From the NCBI RefSeq assembly GCF_910591885.1, contig NW_025963664.1:47639-111638 (forward strand): a stretch of 64,000 nucleotides of DNA, written 5' to 3'. Numbering within the stretch: the stretch's first letter is position 1; each line of letters begins with the position of its first letter. This DNA is from Bombus terrestris (lineage: Eukaryota; Arthropoda; Insecta; Hymenoptera; Apidae). Shown here piece after piece: positions 1-10,978 of the stretch. The position numbers and the translations under genes are program-made. Below the pieces are notes generated by a model, which saw nothing but the letters and a program-made list of their open reading frames with translations, made no database searches and was not told the DNA's origin.

Positions 1-990
1 CCACGGTGTCCAACGATGTCCAACGGTGTCCCACGTTGTCCCACGTTGTCCCACGTTGTCCCACGTTGTCCCACGTTGTCCCACGATGTCCCACGTTGTC
101 CCACGTTGTCCCACGTTGTCCCACGTTGTCCCACGTTGTCCCACGTTTTCCCACGTTGTCCCACGTGGTCCCACGTTGTCCCACGTTGTCCCACGGTGTC
201 CAACGATGTCCAACGTTGTCCCACGATGTCCCACGTTGTCCCACGTTGTCCCACGTTGTCCCACGTTGTCCCACGTTGTCCCACGTTGTCCCACGTTGTC
301 CCACGTTGTCCCACGATGTCCCACGTTGTCCCACGTTGTCCCACGTTGTCCCACGTTGTCCCACGGTGTCCAACGATGTCCAACGGTGTCCAACGGTGTC
401 CCACGGTGTCCAACGGTGTCCCACGTTGTCCCACGTTGTCCCACGTTGTCCCACGTTGTCCCACGTTGTCCCACGTTGTCCCACGTTGTCCCACGTTGTC
501 CGACGTTGTCCCACGTTGTCCCACGTTGTCCCACGTTGTCCCACGGTGTCCAACGATGTCCAACGGTGTCCAGCGATGTCCAACGGTGTCCCACGTTGTC
601 CCACGTTTTCCCACGTTGTCCCACGTTGTCCCACGTTGTCCCACGTTGTCCCACGTTGTCCCACGTTGTCCCACGTTGTCCCACGTTGTCCCACGGTGTC
701 CAACGATGTCCAACGGTGTCCAGCGATGTCCAACGGTGTCCCACGTTGTCCCACGTTTTCCCACGTTGTCCCACGTTGTCCCACGGTGTCCAACGATGTC
801 CAACGATGTCCAACGGTGTCCCACGTTGTCCCACGTTGTTCCATGGTTTCCCACGTTGTCCCACGTTGTCCCACGTTGTCCCACGGTGTCCAACGATGTC
901 CAACGGTGTCCCACGTTGTCCAACGGTGTCCCACGTTGTCCCACGTTGTCCCACGTTGTCCCACGTTGTCCCACGATGTCCCACGTTGTC
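1..990. repeat. Mixed satellite segment with a 150-bp local duplication
   Basis: The segment is mostly u1 runs punctuated by u2-u3-u4 triplets. A seven-unit pattern u2-u3-u4-u8-u4-u1-u9 begins at 541 and again at 691, a 150-bp spacing, with u8 at 571 and 721 and u9 at 601 and 751. A further u9 lies at 141 and a u7 (CCACGTGGTC) at 161. The second u8 starts a 120-bp module that ends in u6 at 841; this module is then absent until about 35.9 kb. No gene or non-satellite sequence is present. Confidence 0.9.
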
Positions 991-2478
991 CCACGTTGTC
1001 CCACGTTGTCCCACGTTGTCCCACGTTGTCCCACGTTGTCCCACGTTGTCCCACGTTGTCCCACGTTGTCCCACGGTGTCCAACGATGTCCAACGGTGTC
1101 CAACGGTGTCCCACGGTGTCCAACGGTGTCCCACGTTGTCCCACGTTGTCCCACGTTGTCCCACGTTGTCCCACGTTGTCCCACGTTGTCCCACGTTGTC
1201 CAACGATGTCCAACGGTGTCCCACGTTGTCCCACGTTGTTCCATGGTTTCCCACGTTGTCCCACGTTGTCCCACGTTGTCCCACGGTGTCCAACGATGTC
1301 CAACGGTGTCCAACGGTGTCCAACGGTGTCCAACCGTGTCCCACGTTGTCCCACGTTGTCCCACGTTGCCCACGGTGTCCAACGATGTCCAACGGTGTCC
1401 CACGTTGTCCCACGTTGTCCCACGTTGTCCCACGTTGTCCCAAGTTGTCCCACGATGTCCCACGTTGTCCCACGTTGTCCCACGTTGTCCCACGTTGTCC
1501 CACGTTGTCCCACGTTGTCCCACGTTGTCCCACGTTGTCCCACGGTGTCCAACGATGTCCAACGGTGTCCAACGGTGTCCCACGGTGTCCAACGGTGTCC
1601 CACGTTGTCCCACGTTGTCCCACGTTGTCCCACGTTGTCCCACGTTGTCCCACGTTGTCCCACGTTGTCCAACGATGTCCAACGGTGTCCCACGTTGTCC
1701 CACGTTGTTCCATGGTTTCCCACGTTGTCCCACGTTGTCCCACGTTGTCCCACGTTGTCCCACGTTGTCCCACGTTGTCCCACGTTGTCCCACGTTGTCC
1801 CACGGTGTCCAACGATGTCCAACGGTGTCCAACGGTGTCCCACGGTGTCCAACGGTGTCCCACGTTGTCCCACGTTGTCCCACGTTGTCCCACGTTGTCC
1901 CACGTTGTCCCACGTTGTCCCACGTTGTCCAACGATGTCCAACGGTGTCCCACGTTGTCCCACGTTGTTCCATGGTTTCCCACGTTGTCCCACGTTGTCC
2001 CACGTTGTCCCACGGTGTCCAACGATGTCCAACGGTGTCCAACGGTGTCCAACGGTGTCCAACCGTGTCCCACGTTGTCCCACGTTGTCCCACGTTGCCC
2101 ACGGTGTCCAACGATGTCCAACGGTGTCCCACGTTGTCCCACGTTGTCCCACGTTGTCCCACGTTGTCCCAAGTTGTCCCACGATGTCCCACGTTGTCCC
2201 ACGTTGTCCCACGTTGTCCCACGTTGTCCCACGTTGTCCCACGTTGTCCCACGTTGTCCCACGTTGTCCCACGGTGTCCAACGATGTCCAACGGTGTCCA
2301 ACGGTGTCCCACGGTGTCCAACGGTGTCCCACGTTGTCCCACGTTGTCCCACGTTGTCCCACGTTGTCCCACGTTGTCCCACGTTGTCCCACGTTGTCCA
2401 ACGATGTCCAACGGTGTCCCACGTTGTCCCACGTTGTTCCATGGTTTCCCACGTTGTCCCACGTTGTCCCACGTTGTC
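991..2478. repeat. 729-bp higher-order tandem duplication
   Basis: The unit order from about 991 to 1749 recurs from about 1720 to 2478 with a constant offset of 729 bases. Rare private units fix the alignment: CAACCGTGTC at 1331 and 2060, CCAAGTTGTC at 1440 and 2169, u6 at 1241 and 1970 and again at 1710 and 2439. A 9-base unit that has lost one T begins at 1361 and again at 2090. The period is 729 rather than 730 because each copy contains that 9-base unit. I saw no difference between copies, so the duplication is recent or recently homogenised. The shared 9-base unit predates it and is therefore a genuine variant. Confidence 0.93.
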
Positions 2479-3528
2479 CCACGGTGTCCAACGATGTCCA
2501 ACGGTGTCCAACGGTGTCCCACGATGTCCAACGATGTCCAACGATGTCCAACGATGTCCAACGGTGTCCCACGTTGTCCCACGTTGTCCCACGTTGTCCC
2601 ACGTTGTCCCACGTTGTCCCACGGTGTCCAACGATGTCCAACGGTGTCCCACGTTGTCCAACGGTGTCCCACGTTGTCCCACGTTGTCCCACGTTGTCCC
2701 ACGTTGTCCCACGTTGTCCCACGCTGTCCCACGTTGTCCCACGTTGTCCCACGTTGTCCCACGTTGTCCCACGTTGTCCCACGTTGTCCCACGTTGTCCC
2801 ACGTTGTCCCACGGTGTCCAACGATGTCCAACGGTGTCCAACGGTGTCCCACGGTGTCCAACGGTGTCCCACGTTGTCCCACGTTGTCCCACGTTGTCCC
2901 ACGTTGTCCCACGTTGTCCCACGTTGTCCAACGATGTCCAACGGTGTCCCACGTTGTCCCACGTTGTTCCATGGTTTCCCACGTTGTCCCACGTTGTCCC
3001 ACGTTGTCCCACGTTGTCCCACGTTGTCCCACGTGGTCCCACGTTGTCCCACGTTGTCCCACGGTGTCCAACGATGTCCAACGGTGTCCCACGTTGTCCA
3101 ACGGTGTCCCACGTTGTCCCACGTTGTCCCACGTTGTCCCACGTTGTCCCACGATGTCCCACGTTGTCCCACGTTGTCCCACGTTGTCCCACGTTGTCCA
3201 ACGATGTCCAACGGTGTCCCACGTTGTCCCACGTTGTTCCATGGTTTCCCACGTTGTCCCACGTTGTCCCACGGTGTCCAACGATGTCCAACGGTGTCCA
3301 ACGGTGTCCCACGGTGTCCAACGGTGTCCCACGTTGTCCCACGTTGTCCCACGTTGTCCCACGTTGTCCCACGTTGTCCCACGTTGTCCCACGTTGTCCC
3401 ACGTTGTCCCACGTTTTCCCACGTTGTCCCACGTTGTCCCACGTTGTCCCACGTTGTCCCACGTTGTCCCACGTTGTCCCACGTTGTCCCACGTTGTCCC
3501 ACGTTGTCCCACGTTGTCCCACGTTGTC
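2479..3528. repeat. Mixed satellite, no higher-order tandem period seen
   Basis: Runs of u1 alternate with u2-u3-u4 groups. Two u6 modules lie at 2969 and 3239, and a u7 unit at 3029. A unique CCACGCTGTC lies near 2719. The 10-bp register is unbroken from 2099 to 3528. There is no gene and no non-satellite sequence. Confidence 0.9.
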
Positions 3529-4999
3529 CACGTTGTCCCACGTTGTCCCACGTTTGTCCCACGTTGTCCCACGTTGGCCCACGTGGTCCCACGTTGTCCC
3601 ACGTTGTCCCACGGTGTCCAACGATGTCCAACGGTGTCCCACGTTGTCCAACGGTGTCCCACGTTGTCCCACGTTGTCCCACGTTGTCCCACGGTTGTCC
3701 CACGATGTCCCACGTTGTCCCACGTTGTCCCACGTTGTCCCACGGTGTCCAACGATGTCCAACGGTGTCCCACGTTGTCCCACGTTGTTCCATGGTTTCC
3801 CCACGTTGTCCCACGTTGTCCCACGGTGTCCAACGATGTCCAACGGTGTCCAACGGTGTCCACGGTGTCCAACGGTGTCCCACGTTGTCCCACGTTGTCC
3901 CACGTTGTCCCACGTTGTCCCACGTTGTCCCACGTTGTCCCACGTTGTCCAACGATGTCCAACGGTGTCCCACGTTGTCCCACGTTGTTCCATGGTTTCC
4001 CACGTTGTCCCACGTTGTCCCACGTTGTCCCACGGTGTCCAACGATGTCCAACGGTGTCCAACGGTGTCCAACGGTGTCCAACGGTGTCCCACGTTGTCC
4101 CACGTTGTCCCACGTTGTCCCACGGTGTCCAACGATGTCCAACGGTGTCCCACGTTGTCCCACGTTGTCCCACGTTGTCCACGTTGTCCCACGTTGTCCC
4201 ACGATGTCCCACGTTGTCCCACGTTGTCCCACGTTGTCCCACGTTGTCCCACGTTGTCCCACGTTGTCCCCACGTTGTCCCACGTTGTCCCACGTTGTCC
4301 CACGTTGTCCCACGTTGTCCCACGTTGTCCCACGTTGTCCCACGTTGTCCCACGTTGTCCCACGTTGTCCCACGGTGTCCAACGGTGTCCAACGGTGTCC
4401 AACGATGTCCAACGTTGTCCCACGTTGTCCCACGTTGTCCCACGTTGTCCCACGATGTCCCACGTTGTCCCACGTTGTCCCACGTTGTCCCACGGTGTCC
4501 AACGATGTCCAACGGTGTCCAACGGTGTCCAACGGTGTCCAACGGTGTCCCACGTTGTCCCACGTTGTCCCACGTTGTCCCACGTTGTCCCACGTTGTCC
4601 CACGTTGTCCCACGTTGTCCCACGTTGTCCACGTTGTCCCACGTTGTCCCACGTTGTCCCACGGTGTCCAACGATGTCCAACGATGTCCAACGGTGTCCC
4701 ACGATGTCCAACGATGTCCAACGATGTCCAACGGTGTCCAACGGTGTCCAACGGTGTCCCACGGTGTCCAACGGTGTCCCACGTTGTCCCACGTTGTCCC
4801 ACGTTGTCCCACGTTGTCCCACGTTGTCCCACGTTGTCCCACGTTGTCCCACGTTGTCCCACGTTGTCCCACGGTGTCCAACGATGTCCAACGGTGTCCC
4901 ACGGTGTCCCACGGTGTCCAACGGTGTCCCACGTGTCCCACGTTGTCCCACGTTGTCCCACGTTGTCCCACGTTGTCCCACGTTGTCCAACGATGTCCC
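3529..4999. repeat. Satellite stretch with clustered one-base indels
   Basis: About ten single-base length changes interrupt the decamer register here: near 3529 (-C), 3548 (+T), 3689 (+1), 3800 (+C), 3861 (-C), 4180 (-C), 4269 (+C), 4630 (-C), 4929 (-T) and 4998 (+C). Nearly all fall in the CCC or TT homopolymers. The next 13.4 kb has none. The unit order at roughly 3.95-4.62 kb closely resembles 5.57-6.24 kb, where the same units are intact. Single-copy homopolymer indels in a block whose relatives lack them are more easily explained by poor consensus than by mutation, but real variation is not excluded. u6 modules lie at 3790 and 3990 and a u7 at 3579. Confidence 0.85.
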
Positions 5000-5888
5000 C
5001 ACGTTGTCCCACGTTGTTCCATGGTTTCCCACGTTGTCCCACGTTGTCCCACGTTGTCCCACGTTGTCCCACGTTGTCCCACGGTGTCCCACGGTGTCCA
5101 ACGATGTCCAACGGTGTCCCACGTTGTCCCACGTTGTCCCACGTTGTCCCACGTTGTCCCACGTTGTCCCACGATGTCCCACGTTGTCCCACGTTGTCCC
5201 ACGTTGTCCCACGTTGTCCCACGTTGTCCCACGTTTTCCCACGTTGTCCCACGTGGTCCCACGTTGTCCCACGTTGTCCCACGGTGTCCAACGATGTCCA
5301 ACGGTGTCCCACGTTGTCCAACGGTGTCCCACGTTGTCCCACGTTGTCCCACGTTGTCCCACGTTGTCCCACGATGTCCCACGTTGTCCCACGTTGTCCC
5401 ACGTTGTCCCACGTTGTCCCACGTTGTCCCACGTTGTCCCACGTTGTCCCACGTTGTCCCACGTGGTCCCACGTTGTCCAACGGTGTCCCACGGTGTCCA
5501 ACGGTGTCCCACGTTGTCCCACGTTGTCCCACGTTGTCCCACGTTGTCCCACGTTGTCCCACGTTGTCCCACGTTGTCCAACGATGTCCAACGGTGTCCC
5601 ACGTTGTCCCACGTTGTTCCACGGTTTCCCACGTTGTCCCACGTTGTCCCACGTTGTCCCACGGTGTCCAACGATGTCCAACGGTGTCCAACGGTGTCCA
5701 ACGGTGTCCAACGGTGTCCCACGTTGTCCCACGTTGTCCCACGTTGTCCCACGGTGTCCAACGATGTCCAACGGTGTCCCACGTTGTCCCACGTTGTCCC
5801 ACGTTGTCCCACGTTGTCCCACGTTGTCCCACGTTGTCCCACGTTGTCCCACGTTGTCCCACGTTGTCCCACGTTGTCCCACGTTGTC
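5000..5888. repeat. Mixed satellite with a CpG-intact u6 relative
   Basis: The register is regular. A u6 lies at 5019, u7 units at 5249 and 5459, and a u9 at 5229. At 5619 the position normally held by u6 reads CCACGGTTTC, which keeps the CpG that u6 has lost; it follows the usual CCACGTTGTT partner. It may be the precursor form of u6 or a later reversion. From about 5.78 kb a long u1 run leads into the next duplication. No gene is present. Confidence 0.88.
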
Positions 5889-7878
5889 CCACGTTGTCCC
5901 ACGTTGTCCCACGTTGTCCCACGTTGTCCCACGTTGTCCCACGGTGTCCAACGGTGTCCAACGGTGTCCAACGATGTCCAACGTTGTCCCACGTTGTCCC
6001 ACGTTGTCCCACGTTGTCCCACGATGTCCCACGTTGTCCCACGTTGTCCCACGTTGTCCCACGGTGTCCAACGATGTCCAACGGTGTCCAACGGTGTCCA
6101 ACGGTGTCCAACGGTGTCCCACGTTGTCCCACGTTGTCCCACGTTGTCCCACGTTGTCCCACGTTGTCCCACGTTGTCCCACGTTGTCCCACGTTGTCCC
6201 ACGTTGTCCCACGTTGTCCCACGGTGTCCAACGATGTCCAACGATGTCCAACGGTGTCCCACGATGTCCAACGATGTCCAACGATGTCCAACGGTGTCCA
6301 ACGGTGTCCAACGGTGTCCCACGGTGTCCAACGGTGTCCCACGTTGTCCCACGTTGTCCCACGTTGTCCCACGTTGTCCCACGATGTCCCACGTTGTCCA
6401 ACGGTGTCCAACGGTGTCCAACGATGTCCAACGATGTCCAACGGTGTCCCACGATGTCCAACGATGTCCAACGATGTCCAACGGTGTCCCACGTTGTCCC
6501 ACGTTGTCCCACGTTGTCCCACGTTGTCCCACGTTGTCCCACGGTGTCCAACGATGTCCAACGGTGTCCCACGTTGTCCAACGGTGTCCCACGTTGTCCC
6601 ACGTTGTCCCACGTTGTCCCACGTTGTCCCACGTTGTCCCACGTTGTCCCACGTTGTCCCACGTTGTCCCACGTTGTCCCACGTTGTCCCACGTTGTCCC
6701 ACGTTGTCCCACGGTGTCCAACGATGTCCAACGGTGTCCAACGGTGTCCCACGGTGTCCAACGGTGTCCCACGTTGTCCCACGTTGTCCCACGTTGTCCC
6801 ACGTTGTCCCACGTTGTCCAACGATGTCCAACGGTGTCCCACGTTGTCCCACGTTGTTCCATGGTTTCCCACGTTGTCCTACGTTGTCCCACGTTGTCCC
6901 ACGTTGTCCCACGTTGTCCCACGTTGTCCCACGGTGTCCAACGGTGTCCAACGGTGTCCAACGATGTCCAACGTTGTCCCACGTTGTCCCACGTTGTCCC
7001 ACGTTGTCCCACGATGTCCCACGTTGTCCCACGTTGTCCCACGTTGTCCCACGGTGTCCAACGATGTCCAACGGTGTCCAACGGTGTCCAACGGTGTCCA
7101 ACGGTGTCCCACGTTGTCCCACGTTGTCCCACGTTGTCCCACGTTGTCCCACGTTGTCCCACGTTGTCCCACGTTGTCCCACGTTGTCCCACGTTGTCCC
7201 ACGTTGTCCCACGTTGTCCCACGGTGTCCAACGATGTCCAACGATGTCCAACGGTGTCCCACGATGTCCAACGATGTCCAACGATGTCCAACGGTGTCCA
7301 ACGGTGTCCAACGGTGTCCCACGGTGTCCAACGGTGTCCCACGTTGTCCCACGTTGTCCCACGTTGTCCCACGTTGTCCCACGATGTCCCACGTTGTCCA
7401 ACGGTGTCCAACGGTGTCCAACGATGTCCAACGATGTCCAACGGTGTCCCACGATGTCCAACGATGTCCAACGATGTCCAACGGTGTCCCACGTTGTCCC
7501 ACGTTGTCCCACGTTGTCCCACGTTGTCCCACGTTGTCCCACGGTGTCCAACGATGTCCAACGGTGTCCCACGTTGTCCAACGGTGTCCCACGTTGTCCC
7601 ACGTTGTCCCACGTTGTCCCACGTTGTCCCACGTTGTCCCACGTTGTCCCACGTTGTCCCACGTTGTCCCACGTTGTCCCACGTTGTCCCACGTTGTCCC
7701 ACGTTGTCCCACGGTGTCCAACGATGTCCAACGGTGTCCAACGGTGTCCCACGGTGTCCAACGGTGTCCCACGTTGTCCCACGTTGTCCCACGTTGTCCC
7801 ACGTTGTCCCACGTTGTCCAACGATGTCCAACGGTGTCCCACGTTGTCCCACGTTGTTCCATGGTTTCCCACGTTGTC
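5889..7878. repeat. ~1.0-kb higher-order tandem duplication
   Basis: The block starting at the u2-u4-u4-u3 group at 5939 recurs at 6929, an offset of 990. After a one-unit slip the offset becomes 1,000: u2 at 6219 and 7219, u5 at 6379 and 7379, u6 at 6859 and 7859. Each copy holds u3/u4-rich tracts between u1 runs. A private unit CTACGTTGTC at 6879 marks the junction. The slip and the shared variants show two processes: copying of a ~100-unit block, and gain or loss of single units within u1 runs. Confidence 0.9.
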
Positions 7879-10018
7879 CCACGTTGTCCCACGTTGTCCC
7901 ACGTTGTCCCACGGTGTCCAACGATGTCCAACGGTGTCCCACGTTGTCCCACGTTGTCCCACGTTGTCCCACGTTGTCCCACGTTGTCCCACGATGTCCC
8001 ACGTTGTCCCACGTTGTCCCACGTTGTCCCACGTTGACCCACGTTGTCCCACGTTGTCCCACGTTGTCCCACGTGGTCCCACGTTGTCCCACGTTGTCCC
8101 ACGGTGTCCAACGATGTCCAACGGTGTCCCACGTTGTCCAACGGTGTCCCACGTTGTCCCACGTTGTCCCACGTTGTCCCACGTTGTCCCACGATGTCCC
8201 ACGTTGTCCCACGTTGTCCCACGTTGTCCCACGTTGTCCCACGTTGTCCCACGTTGTCCCACGTTCTCCCACGTTGTCCCACGTTGTCCCACGTTGTCCC
8301 ACGGTGTCCAACGATGTCCAACGGTGTCCCACGTTGTCCCACGTTGTCCCACGTTGTCCCACGGTGTCCAACGATGTCCAACGGTGTCCAACGGTGTCCC
8401 ACGGTGTCCAACGGTGTCCCACGTTGTCCCACGTTGTCCCACGTTGTCCCACGTTGTCCCACGTTGTCCCACGATGTCCCACGTTGTCCCACGTTGTCCC
8501 ACGTTGTCCCACGGTGTCCAACGATGTCCAACGGTGTCCAACGGTGTCCAACGGTGTCCAACGATGTCCAACGATGTCCAACGATGTCCAACGGTGTCCA
8601 ACGATGTCCAACGATGTCCAACGGTGTCCCACGATGTCCAACGATGTCCAACGATGTCCAACGATGTCCAACGGTGTCCCACGTTGTCCCACGTTGTCCC
8701 ACGTTGTCCCACGTTGTCCCACGTTGTCCCACGGTGTCCAACGATGTCCAACGGTGTCCCACGTTGTCCAACGGTGTCCCACGTTGTCCAACGGTGTCCC
8801 ACGTTGTCCCACGTTGTCCCACGTTGTCCCACGTTGTCCCACGTTGTCCCACGTTGTCCCACGTTGTCCCACGTTGTCCCACGTTGTCCCACGTTGTCCC
8901 ACGGTGTCCAACGATGTCCAACGGTGTCCAACGGTGTCCCACGGTGTCCAACGGTGTCCCACGTTGTCCCACGTTGTCCCACGTTGTCCCACGTTGTCCC
9001 ACGTTGTCCCACGTTGTCCAACGATGTCCAACGGTGTCCCACGTTGTCCCACGTTGTTCCATGGTTTCCCACGTTGTCCCACGTTGTCCCACGTTGTCCC
9101 ACGTTGTCCCACGTTGTCCCACGGTGTCCCACGGTGTCCAACGATGTCCAACGGTGTCCCACGTTGTCCCACGTTGTCCCACGTTGTCCCACGTTGTCCC
9201 ACGTTGTCCCACGTTGTCCCACGTTGTCCCACGTTGTCCCACGTTGTCCCACGTTGTCCCACGTGGTCCCACGTTGTCCCACGTTGTCCCACGGTGTCCA
9301 ACGATGTCCAACGGTGTCCCACGTTGTCCAACGGTGTCCCACGTTGTCCCACGTTGTCCCACGTTGTCCCACGTTGTCCCACGTTGTCCCACGTTGTCCC
9401 ACGTTGTCCAACGATGTCCAACGGTGTCCCACGTTGTCCCACGTTGTTCCATGGTTTCCCACGTTGTCCCACGTTGTCCCACGTTGTCCCACGTTGTCCC
9501 ACGTTGTCCCACGGTGTCCAACGATGTCCAACGGTGTCCCACGTTGTCCAACGGTGTCCCACGTTGTCCCACGTTGTCCCACGTTGTCCCACGTTGTCCC
9601 ACGATGTCCCACGTTGTCCCACGGTGTCCAACGATGTCCAACGGTGTCCCACGTTGTCCCACGTTGTCCCACGTTGTCCCACGTTGTCCCACGTTGTCCC
9701 ACGATGTCCCACGTTGTCCCACGTTGTCCCACGTTGTCCCACGTTGTCCCACGTTGTCCCACGTTGTCCCACGTTGTCCCACGTTGTCCCACGTTGTCCC
9801 ACGTTGTCCCACGGTGTCCAACGATGTCCAACGGTGTCCAGCGATGTCCAACGGTGTCCCACGTTGTCCCACGTTGTCCCACGTTGTCCCACGTTGTCCC
9901 ACGTTGTCCCACGTTGTCCCACGTAGTCCCACGTTGTCCCACGTTGTCCCACGATGTCCCACGTTGTCCCACGTTGTCCCACGTTGTCCCACGTTGTCCC
10001 ACGTTGTCCCACGTTGTC
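7879..10018. repeat. Mixed satellite segment
   Basis: u1 runs are broken by u2-u3-u4 groups. u6 modules lie at 9059 and 9449 and u7 units at 8069 and 9259. A u3/u4-rich tract lies at about 8509-8680. Private substitutions include CCACGTTGAC near 8029, CCACGTTCTC near 8259, u8 near 9839 and CCACGTAGTC at 9919. The last recurs only at 16089, 16629, 20888 and 21428, so it is a useful lineage tag. No gene is seen. Confidence 0.88.
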
Positions 10019-10978
10019 CCACGGTGTCCAACGATGTCCAACGGTGTCCAACGGTGTCCAACGGTGTCCAACGATGTCCAACGATGTCCAACGATGTCCA
10101 ACGGTGTCCAACGATGTCCAACGATGTCCAACGGTGTCCCACGATGTCCAACGATGTCCAACGATGTCCAACGGTGTCCAACGATGTCCAACGGTGTCCA
10201 ACGATGTCCAACGTTGTCCAACGGTGTCCCACGATGTCCAACGATGTCCAACGATGTCCAACGGTGTCCAACGGTGTCCAACGGTGTCCCACGGTGTCCA
10301 ACGGTGTCCCACGTTGTCCCACGTTGTCCCACGTTGTCCCACGTTGTCCCACGATGTCCCACGTTGTCCAACGGCGTCCAACGGTGTCCAACGATGTCCA
10401 ACGATGTCCAACGGTGTCCCACGATGTCCAACGATGTCCAACGATGTCCAACGGTGTCCCACGTTGTCCCACGTTGTCCCACGTTGTCCCACGTTGTCCC
10501 ACGTTGTCCCACGGTGTCCAACGATGTCCAACGGTGTCCAACGGTGTCCGACGGTGTCCAACGGTGTCCCACGTTGTCCCACGTTGTCCCACGTTGTCCC
10601 ACGTTGTCCCACGTTGTCCCACGATGTCCCACGTTGTCCCACGTTGTCCCACGTTGTCCCACGTTGTCCCACGTTGTCCCACGTTGTCACACGGTGTCCA
10701 ACGATGTCCAACGGTGTCCAACGGTGTCCAACGGTGTCCAACGATGTCCAACGATGTCCAACGATGTCCAACGGTGTCCAACGATGTCCAACGATGTCCA
10801 ACGGTGTCCCACGATGTCCAACGATGTCCAACGATGTCCAACGGTGTCCAACGATGTCCAACGGTGTCCAACGATGTCCAACGATGTCCAACGGTGTCCC
10901 ACGATGTCCAACGATGTCCAACGATGTCCAACGGTGTCCAACGGTGTCCAACGGTGTCCCACGGTGTCCAACGGTGTC
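10019..10978. repeat. Pair of u3/u4-rich blocks 670 bp apart
   Basis: Two ~290-bp blocks, 10019-10308 and 10689-10978, have nearly the same order of u3 and u4 units with u5 inserted at fixed points. They start with u2-u3-u4-u4-u4-u3-u3-u3 and end in u4-u4-u4-u2-u4. The first block has CAACGTTGTC at 10209 where the second has u3. Because most units begin CA, the CCC/GGG tract is lost here, so these are gaps in quadruplex potential. Similar blocks recur near 14.5, 17.9, 19.3, 22.7, 24.1, 31.0, 38.5, 40.8, 47.2, 48.8, 53.4, 58.05, 60.05, 63.2 and 63.7 kb. Confidence 0.9.

Noticed and set aside
3529..4999. Indel cluster as an array boundary or a decayed older domain
   Set aside because: Substitution divergence is not raised there, the flanks are ordinary satellite, and related blocks nearby are intact. 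Consensus error is the simpler explanation.
6..9926. Plus-strand open frames of thousands of codons encoding repeats of PTLSHVVPRC
   Set aside because: The decamer has no stop in any frame, so all frames are open. The period is not a multiple of three, one-base indels do not disturb the peptide, and frames end only at chance substitutions. This is not a gene.
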